Shown here: positions 7,623 through 12,073 of the stretch, piece after piece
Numbering within the stretch: the stretch's first letter is position 1
Layout: the number at the start of each line of letters is the position of its first letter
Source of the DNA: Candidatus Heimdallarchaeota archaeon AB_125
Lineage (GTDB): Archaea > Asgardarchaeota > Heimdallarchaeia > Heimdallarchaeales > Heimdallarchaeaceae
Assembly (NCBI GenBank): GCA_001940755.1
Contig: MEHH01000053.1
Location: 1 to 12,073 of the forward strand
Length of the DNA: 12,073 nucleotides
Direction of reading: 5' to 3'
Translations under genes and position numbers: made by a program
Notes under the pieces: generated by a model
Told to the model about the DNA's origin: nothing
Seen by the model: the letters and a program-made list of their open reading frames with translations, nothing else
Database searches by the model: none

Positions 7623-7707
7623 AAATAGTCATAAGTTGATTATTGGTCTATACCTTCATGTATTTTTCAACAAAAAGTATTTCAGATACTAATCAGATTA
7701 TTAGTTG

Positions 7708-8853
7708 ATGTGGGCTGTTTTGAGAAGAGATACGATGACAGTATGGCAGCAAGTAGAGTTTAAAGAACGATTGGTTCATTATAGGGAGATTTTCCAAGGA
7801 AAGAGAATTCCTCGATATAAATTAGCTAGATTATTCTATGTTCCCTTTGATGAGTATAAGGATAGAGATGAATTAATGAATATTCATGAAAAAAATCACC
7901 CGAAATTCAAGAAGTGGGTTGCTGAAAAACAGTTTCTTTCTTTAGAGGAAGTTGAGAAAGAAGTCGAGAGTGTGTACAAGGATAAAGACTTAGCAAATAA
8001 TAACTACTTATCACTAAAACTTACTGTTCTAAAGAATATGCTCTCAGCATGTGAATTCTGCGAAAATAAATGCAAAGCTAATCGAAGTGAAGGTGATGTT
8101 GGACAATGTGGCGTTGATGGAAATGCATATGTCAGTTCAGCTTTTATTCATATGGGTGAGGAGAGTCCTATCGTTCCAAGTGGAACAATTTTCTTCCTAG
8201 GATGTACTATGGATTGTCAGTTTTGTCAGAATTGGGACATAAGTCATGAATTTGGGTTAGAAAGAATCAAAGGAAGAGGATCGTCTCCTACTCAGCTTGC
8301 ACAGCACTATTTTACACTTGTTAAACAAAATGCCCGTAACATCAATTTTGTTGGAGGAGAGCCTACTCCAAATCTCCATGTAATTCTTGAATCTTTTCTC
8401 CATTCACAAGTCGATGTGCCTATGTTATGGAATAGCAACATGTACTTAACAGAAGTAAGTATGAAATTAATTTCAGATCTTTTTGACATTTGGTTACCTG
8501 ATATGAAATATGCAAACAAAGAGTGTGCTACTAAGTATTCTAAAGCTCCTCATTATTGGGAAGCTCTTCAAAGAAATATGAGAATGATAGAAGAGAGAGG
8601 AACTGGAGAGTATATTATTCGTCATTTAGTTATGCCAAACCACACAAATTGCTGTTCTATTCCTCTTTTATATTGGATAAGTGAGAATCTGAAAACACCT
8701 CTAATAAATATCATGGCACAATATCATCCTGATTACAAGGTTCTACAAACAAGTGGATTTCCTGAGATTAGTAGAAGAGTTTCTACAACTGAAATGTATG
8801 AAGTAAAAAATCATGCAGATAAACTAGGTTTATACTGGAAAAGTGTTTCATAA
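7708..8853 (+). CDS. PflX-like radical SAM iron-sulfur protein (COG1313)
   Basis: This 381-residue protein (from ATG 7708) resembles the PflX/COG1313 group. After a charged N-terminal region of about 110 residues it has a cysteine module CEFCENKCKANRSEG...GQC, then HMGEESPIVPSGTIFFLGC. The radical SAM motif CTMDCQFCQNWDIS follows, with cluster cysteines 166, 170 and 173. Next come NINFVGGEPTPN (the GGE segment near SAM), DIWLPDMKYAN, IIRHLVMPNH and NIMAQYHPDYKV, all hallmarks of this group. The reaction is unknown; these proteins resemble activating enzymes for glycyl radicals but no such target gene is nearby. A TTG directly before the ATG is possible but less likely. ATG 7735 is another option. 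The gene ends at a poly-T run. Confidence 0.85.
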   Translation: MWAVLRRDTMTVWQQVEFKERLVHYREIFQGKRIPRYKLARLFYVPFDEYKDRDELMNIHEKNHPKFKKWVAEKQFLSLEEVEKEVESVYKDKDLANNNYLSLKLTVLKNMLSACEFCENKCKANRSEGDVGQCGVDGNAYVSSAFIHMGEESPIVPSGTIFFLGCTMDCQFCQNWDISHEFGLERIKGRGSSPTQLAQHYFTLVKQNARNINFVGGEPTPNLHVILESFLHSQVDVPMLWNSNMYLTEVSMKLISDLFDIWLPDMKYANKECATKYSKAPHYWEALQRNMRMIEERGTGEYIIRHLVMPNHTNCCSIPLLYWISENLKTPLINIMAQYHPDYKVLQTSGFPEISRRVSTTEMYEVKNHADKLGLYWKSVS

Positions 8854-8873
8854 TCCTGATATCTACGAGCTAG

Positions 8874-8880
8874 TTTTTTT
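8874..8880 (+). terminator. Poly-T terminator after the PflX-like gene
   Basis: Seven consecutive T residues lie 21 nt after the stop of the PflX-like gene, in the gap to the convergent gene. Archaeal transcription commonly ends at such runs. The run overlaps the last bases of the opposing gene's stop codon. Confidence 0.45.
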
Positions 8881-9367
8881 ATTGTATGCTCATATCCCAT
8901 ACGAGTCTCTTTGTTGTTGAACGTTCCCATTTATTCAAGGCACTTCTTGCTGCAATCGTTTCAGATAAGAATTTATGTTGAAAATCTGCAATAAAATCTA
9001 TGATTTTTTCAACTTCTGCAACTTTCTCTAATAATGCTTGAGATATATAGAAAGTTATAGAAAATCCTGGTTCAGGTTCTTTTTGAACAATACCAGTTGA
9101 TTCAAAGAGTGCTAAGCTTAATCTTCTAAGTAACATATCATCAAAAGGATCTCTGAGTTCTAAAATTAATGAAATCAAGCTTGAGTTTCTTGTCTTCTCA
9201 ATAAAACCATTTTTCAGAGGGTATTGTTTAAGATCCATTTCTCTGCATTCCTTGCAGATAACACAGGGATAATTTATCTCACGATGTGGACAGATATATC
9301 TTTCAAGTTTCAAAGCTTGTCGGATTTTTTCTTTATCTTCAAGGAACTCATCTGAATGAGCACTCAT
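8879..9367 (-). CDS. Unknown protein with a cysteine-rich putative metal site
   Basis: I do not recognise this 162-residue protein. Near the N-terminus it has a compact cluster, C26-P-H28 then C35-x2-C38-x2-C41, that could bind zinc or an iron-sulfur cluster. The remainder looks soluble and mostly helical (LISLILELRDPFDDMLLRRLSLALF near 65-88, LLEKVAEVEKIIDFIADF near 112-129) and ends in a basic tail with WERSTTKR. There is no signal peptide or membrane segment. A good TATA-like element (9391-9400) lies about 28 nt before the ATG, so it has its own promoter although it follows the 9416-9895 gene on the same strand. It is convergent with the PflX-like gene. A role with iron-sulfur or radical SAM neighbours is speculation. 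Confidence 0.7.
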   Translation of the reverse strand: MSAHSDEFLEDKEKIRQALKLERYICPHREINYPCVICKECREMDLKQYPLKNGFIEKTRNSSLISLILELRDPFDDMLLRRLSLALFESTGIVQKEPEPGFSITFYISQALLEKVAEVEKIIDFIADFQHKFLSETIAARSALNKWERSTTKRLVWDMSIQ

Positions 9368-9390
9368 ACATGTAATCAGAGGGATGGTCT

Positions 9391-9400
9391 AATTTATATT
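9391..9400 (-). promoter_or_regulatory. TATA-like box of the 8879-9367 gene
   Basis: AATATAAATT on the reverse strand is centred about 28 nt before the ATG at 9367. It is the best match to a TATA box in the window and indicates a leaderless or nearly leaderless message. Confidence 0.55.
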
Positions 9401-9415
9401 TAGTGTTAGGTGTAA

Positions 9416-9895
9416 CTAGATTTCGAATACATCCTTTGAACTCTCTTTGACTTCACCATTAAACAAATCAATTTTATTAGATGGGAATGCTGATAGTACT
9501 GAAGAAATAGTTTCTTTTAACTTCCAGAGAAATTTGTAGACTGACTCAGGTCTTTTCTTAAAATCAGAAATCACTTCGTCTTTATCCACATTGTACTCCT
9601 TTAGCAATGTTTCAGCTTTATGTTTGGAACTTGTTCCTTTTAGCTCATTTCTAAAAGAAGATTGCCATCGTTCAGTTAGATCTTCCTTCTTTAAAAGGAA
9701 TTTTATCTCTATAATGAGAAGCTCTAAATCTGCTCTTAATTTCCAGAGTTTACTATTGATGCTATTGCTAGATGAAGTTGTTAGTTTGTCGAAAATTTCA
9801 TTGAAATTACCAGTATAATTTCTGATTTTTTCTTCTACACTTGCTTCTAACTTATCTAGATTATTTTCCATGCATGTTTGAAATTTTGATGACAT
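9416..9895 (-). CDS. Unknown, probably helical protein divergent from the SufS-like gene
   Basis: I do not recognise this protein. I choose ATG 9895 (159 residues, MSSKFQTCMENNL...) over the longer in-frame start at 9967. The longer form would overlap the divergent gene, and the TATA-like box at 9924-9929 fits the shorter one. It is rich in charged residues and leucine, with long predicted helices (LDKLEASVEEKIRNY, LWKLRADLELLIIEIKFLLKKEDL, VYKFLWKLKETISSVLSAF) that could form a helical bundle or coiled coil. One low-complexity spot, TTSSSNSINS, links two helices. It has a single cysteine near the N-terminus and no membrane segment. Sharing a promoter region with the lysine-less SufS-like gene hints at a joint role, which is inference. 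Confidence 0.65.
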   Translation of the reverse strand: MSSKFQTCMENNLDKLEASVEEKIRNYTGNFNEIFDKLTTSSSNSINSKLWKLRADLELLIIEIKFLLKKEDLTERWQSSFRNELKGTSSKHKAETLLKEYNVDKDEVISDFKKRPESVYKFLWKLKETISSVLSAFPSNKIDLFNGEVKESSKDVFEI

Positions 9896-9923
9896 ATAAA
9901 AAAATGGTGTTCTGAAACAAATG

Positions 9924-9929
9924 TTTAAA
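9924..9929. promoter_or_regulatory. Symmetric TTTAAA element, candidate shared bidirectional TATA box
   Basis: The palindrome TTTAAA sits almost exactly midway between the divergent starts at 9895 and 9957, about 31 nt from each. Both genes lack a Shine-Dalgarno and no other suitable TATA-like element is seen in the 61 bp gap, so one palindromic box could serve both directions. Confidence 0.4.
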
Positions 9930-9956
9930 TCAATCTGGTTTTTACAATTATCGTTA

Positions 9957-11147
9957 ATGACTGTCAAAAATCACTTTGGCATAGATTTTTTCTTCGAAGA
10001 AAATGAAATCTATCTAGATTCTGCTACAACTGGAAAACTTCCACAATCCTCTCTTATTGCAATGAATGAGTTCTATTCTAAGCATGGAGGAGGTATTAAT
10101 AGAGGTACTCATAAAATTGCACACTATGCTAGTCGCACATTGGAAAAATCTCGTTCATTAATAAGTGAGATATTCTCTGTAGAAAATTCTCAGATATCTT
10201 TTCTCCCGTCAAGAGAGACTGCAATGATAAATACGCTTTTTTCACAACGTTTTGAGAAGGAAAGTGAAATTATTTCTAGCTCTCTTGATGATCATTCTGT
10301 GATAACTCCTCTGCTTAATATAAACAAATACTTTGGAGCAAAAATCAAGTTTACTGGAATTGAAGAAGAAGTTGATTTGGTGACTTCCATACAAGAGAAA
10401 ATAAATCCTAAAACAAAAGCTATAGTTCTTTCTTCTCTAACTTTAGGAATGGGTGTTCTGAGAGATTGGAAAAGTATAGTTCAATTAGCAGAAAATAACG
10501 GATTACTCTTTGTTTTAGATATATCCAATAGTATTGGTCATATAAATTACGATTTTGGAAGAGTTTCCCCTGACATCATCATCTCATCAAGCAATATTGG
10601 AGCTCTTGGTCCTTATGGAGCATCTTTTCAGATCATGAAAACAGAATCTGAAAATGATTTTTATCCTGCATTAATTGGAGGAGGAGCGGTAGTTTCCGTT
10701 AACAATTCAAATTACAAACTAGCATCAGCTCCATATAAATTTGAGCCAGGGTCGCTAAATTTTGCAGCAATCTCAGGATTAGCAAATAGTTTACAGTTGT
10801 TATCAAAAGTTGGATTTGATAAGATTAGGAAACATGAACAGAATCTAAGAAAAATCCTTTATGAGGGTCTAAAAGATATTAAGAACATAGAAATCATTGA
10901 AAAGAACGGTCTTGAATTTGGTCCCATCTTATCCTTCTTCAGTAATGAAATAGATTCCCATGACATAGCAATCATTATTGAAGATTTAGCTAATATTTTT
11001 GTTAGAAGTGGAGCATTATGTTCTCATCTTTTCATGGATGAAATCAAGAAAGAATCATTGGTTCAGATTTCAACTCATCTGTACAATACAGAAAATGACA
11101 TTAATTCTCTCTTAGAAAATCTGGATGCAATAATGGCAGAAATATGA
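9957..11147 (+). CDS. SufS-like class V aminotransferase-fold protein lacking the PLP lysine (copy 1)
   Basis: This protein (396 residues from ATG 9957) has the SufS/CsdA cysteine desulfurase layout: IYLDSATTGKLP at 18-29, NRGTHKIAHYA at 48-58, DDHSVITP at 111-118 (H113 is the PLP-stacking histidine position), VLDIS at 186-190 (D188 contacts the PLP ring), GGG at 241-243, APYKFEPGSLNF at 258-269 and RSGALCSH at 350-357. In SufS the lysine lies in SGHKxxGP; here the same place reads SNIGALGP, putting G215 at the lysine. The catalytic loop cysteine is kept (C355). The substrate arginine position is Q370, and the PLP-contact Asn of the SNVLG motif is replaced (SLTLG). I infer a non-classical or pseudoenzyme role. 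I prefer ATG 9957 over 9921 from the homologous start of copy 2 and the TATA position. Confidence 0.85.
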   Translation: MTVKNHFGIDFFFEENEIYLDSATTGKLPQSSLIAMNEFYSKHGGGINRGTHKIAHYASRTLEKSRSLISEIFSVENSQISFLPSRETAMINTLFSQRFEKESEIISSSLDDHSVITPLLNINKYFGAKIKFTGIEEEVDLVTSIQEKINPKTKAIVLSSLTLGMGVLRDWKSIVQLAENNGLLFVLDISNSIGHINYDFGRVSPDIIISSSNIGALGPYGASFQIMKTESENDFYPALIGGGAVVSVNNSNYKLASAPYKFEPGSLNFAAISGLANSLQLLSKVGFDKIRKHEQNLRKILYEGLKDIKNIEIIEKNGLEFGPILSFFSNEIDSHDIAIIIEDLANIFVRSGALCSHLFMDEIKKESLVQISTHLYNTENDINSLLENLDAIMAEI

Positions 11148-11323
11148 AAGAGAAAATCATAGGTCACATTAGCTTCTTTCTGGCATAGCAATTGCTTGAC
11201 CAAATGCCTTACGATCATCCTCTAGATTTTCCCTGCTTTACATTATTTTCAATAGTATTCAAACTTTTTGATTTCTGAACAAGGAAGATTTTAATATCTC
11301 CATAAAGTAAAACTAACCGGAAT
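11148..11323. other. Spacer between the two SufS-like genes
   Basis: This 177 bp gap (11148-11324) holds no long reading frame or RNA gene that I recognise. On the reverse strand, 11172-11237 is a 22-codon open stretch ending at a stop at 11169-11171, with protein-like composition (RENLEDDRKAFGQAIAMPERS). It has no upstream start and may be chance or a gene remnant. Confidence 0.4.
11289..11296 (+). promoter_or_regulatory. TATA-like box of SufS-like copy 2
   Basis: TTTTAATA is centred about 32 nt before ATG 11325. With the 177 bp gap, this suggests that copy 2 can be transcribed on its own rather than only by read-through from copy 1. Confidence 0.4.
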
Positions 11324-11324
11324 T

Positions 11325-12073
11325 ATGAAAACCTCTACCAGATTCGGGATTGAATTTAATTTAAAACCAGATCAAATTTATTTAGATTCAGCTACAGTAG
11401 GAAAACTTCCAGTTTCTTCCTTAAATAGAATGATTGATTACTATAATACTGGTGGAGGAGCACCAGTTAGAGGGATTCACAGTGAAATTTCTGCTAGTAA
11501 TCAACTTCTGGAGAAAAGTAGAAAATCGCTAGCTGCTATTTTCAATATATCTCCAAAGCAAATTTCTTTTTTTCCAACAAGAGAAGTACTTCTGACTAGT
11601 GTTTTTCATTCAATTCCTGAAATAAAAGAAAGAAGAATTATTACAAGCATTCTTGAAGAGCATTCAGTAATAGCTCCTGCGATTCGGGTAAACAATACTT
11701 TTGGCACAAAAATTGAATATCTGAACTTAGAAGATGAAAGGGATTTGGTTGAGAGTATAAGCAATAGAATTAACTCATCTAGTGATGTAGTTCTTCTTTC
11801 TTCTTTAACAGCAACAAACGGAGTAAGAAGAGAGTGGGAGAAAATAGCTAATATTTGTGTAGATGTAGGAGCTACTTTTATTCTTGACATTAGTTATTCT
11901 GTTGGTCATGAGGATTTCAAATTTGATAGCCACCAACCAGATATTGTTGTTTCATCAGGATGTATTGGTGCTTTAGGTCCAATTGGTACGGCTTTTCAGA
12001 TTACAAACAAAGAGATTTACGATTCGATGGATCCACTGATTGTTGGAGGAGGATCTATTATTGCTCTTGAAGA
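11325..12073 (+). CDS. SufS-like class V aminotransferase-fold protein lacking the PLP lysine (copy 2), partial
   Basis: The gene runs off the right edge after 249 complete codons. It aligns with copy 1 from the first residue without a gap; I count 106 identities in 249 positions. Shared landmarks are IYLDSATVGKLP at 18-29, EEHSVIAP at 111-118 with H113, ILDIS at 186-190 with D188, GCIGALGP at 212-219 and GGG at 241-243. As in copy 1, the PLP-lysine position is glycine (G215), and the SNVLG asparagine is replaced (SLTATNG). The half carrying the loop cysteine and the substrate arginine is outside the window. Tandem paralogues with equal loss suggest one lysine-less ancestor, and perhaps a heterodimer, since this fold builds its active site at the dimer interface. 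Confidence 0.85.
   Translation, partial: MKTSTRFGIEFNLKPDQIYLDSATVGKLPVSSLNRMIDYYNTGGGAPVRGIHSEISASNQLLEKSRKSLAAIFNISPKQISFFPTREVLLTSVFHSIPEIKERRIITSILEEHSVIAPAIRVNNTFGTKIEYLNLEDERDLVESISNRINSSSDVVLLSSLTATNGVRREWEKIANICVDVGATFILDISYSVGHEDFKFDSHQPDIVVSSGCIGALGPIGTAFQITNKEIYDSMDPLIVGGGSIIALE

Noticed and set aside
7689..7704. CTAAT...ATTAG inverted repeat just before the PflX-like start
   Set aside because: Five-base arms in AT-rich DNA are too likely by chance to call an operator.
7705..7707. TTG start for the PflX-like gene
   Set aside because: An ATG follows directly and nothing in the sequence favours TTG.
8307..8519. Reading frame antisense to the PflX-like gene
   Set aside because: It opposes a well conserved radical SAM core.
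9591..9818. Reading frame antisense to the 9416-9895 gene
   Set aside because: It is hydrophobic and serine-rich, as expected for the complement of a charged helical gene, with no start signals.
9921..9956. Longer N-terminus for SufS-like copy 1, starting at ATG 9921
   Set aside because: Copy 2 aligns without a gap from ATG 9957 onward and has no such extension, and the extension would span the TATA-like box.
9896..9967. Longer N-terminus for the 9416-9895 gene, starting at ATG 9967
   Set aside because: It would overlap the divergent SufS-like gene, and the TATA-like TTTAAA at 9924-9929 would then lie inside the coding region. ATG 9895 fits that box.
10587..10625. Lysine loss explained by frameshift or sequencing error
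   Set aside because: Reading continues in frame with good SufS similarity on both sides, and the second copy has the same substitution.
11606..11890. Reading frame antisense to SufS-like copy 2
   Set aside because: Copy 2 aligns throughout with copy 1, so the plus strand is the coding strand.

Overview
This is an AT-rich window (about one third G+C by eye) from an archaeal chromosome. The gene content is archaeal: a UPF0200/UPF0201 pair, a membrane-anchored LonB protease with the GDSAS active site, an archaeal-type Trm-G10 tRNA methyltransferase, a short archaeal PRPP synthetase and an AmmeMemoRadiSam-type radical SAM protein. First genes of transcription units mostly have a TATA-like box 20-32 nt before the ATG and no Shine-Dalgarno (leaderless or nearly so), while internal operon genes often carry GGTGA/GTGAT-type ribosome sites. 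I cannot fix the lineage; a low-GC Asgard (for example Heimdallarchaeia-like) or other mesophilic archaeon is a guess. I see no rRNA, tRNA, CRISPR array, insertion sequence or phage gene.

Layout. 1-111 (-): start of a 2',3'-cyclic phosphodiesterase (thpR), cut by the window edge, divergent from the UPF0200 kinase-like gene and UPF0201 (209-1244, +). 1234-4074 (-): a tight operon prs - trmG10 - rnz, joining PRPP synthesis to tRNA modification and tRNA 3'-end processing. 4236-6503 (+): lonB and a small unknown acidic protein. 6513-7553 (-) and 7708-8853 (+): two divergent radical SAM proteins, AmrS-like and PflX-like (COG1313). 8879-9367 and 9416-9895 (-): two unknown proteins, one with a cysteine cluster. 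9957-11147 and 11325-12073 (+): two tandem SufS-like class V aminotransferase-fold proteins, the second cut by the window edge.

The most interesting part is this last pair. They align without gaps over the first 249 residues (106 identities by hand count, about 43%). Both have glycine where cysteine desulfurases have the lysine that binds PLP. The surrounding motif IGALGP is one of their best conserved blocks, so the loss looks old and maintained rather than recent decay. The first copy keeps the loop cysteine used for persulfide chemistry but has glutamine at the expected substrate-binding arginine. The first copy also appears to share a symmetric TTTAAA promoter with the divergent unknown gene at 9416-9895. 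Together these suggest an uncharacterised lysine-less SufS-like system.
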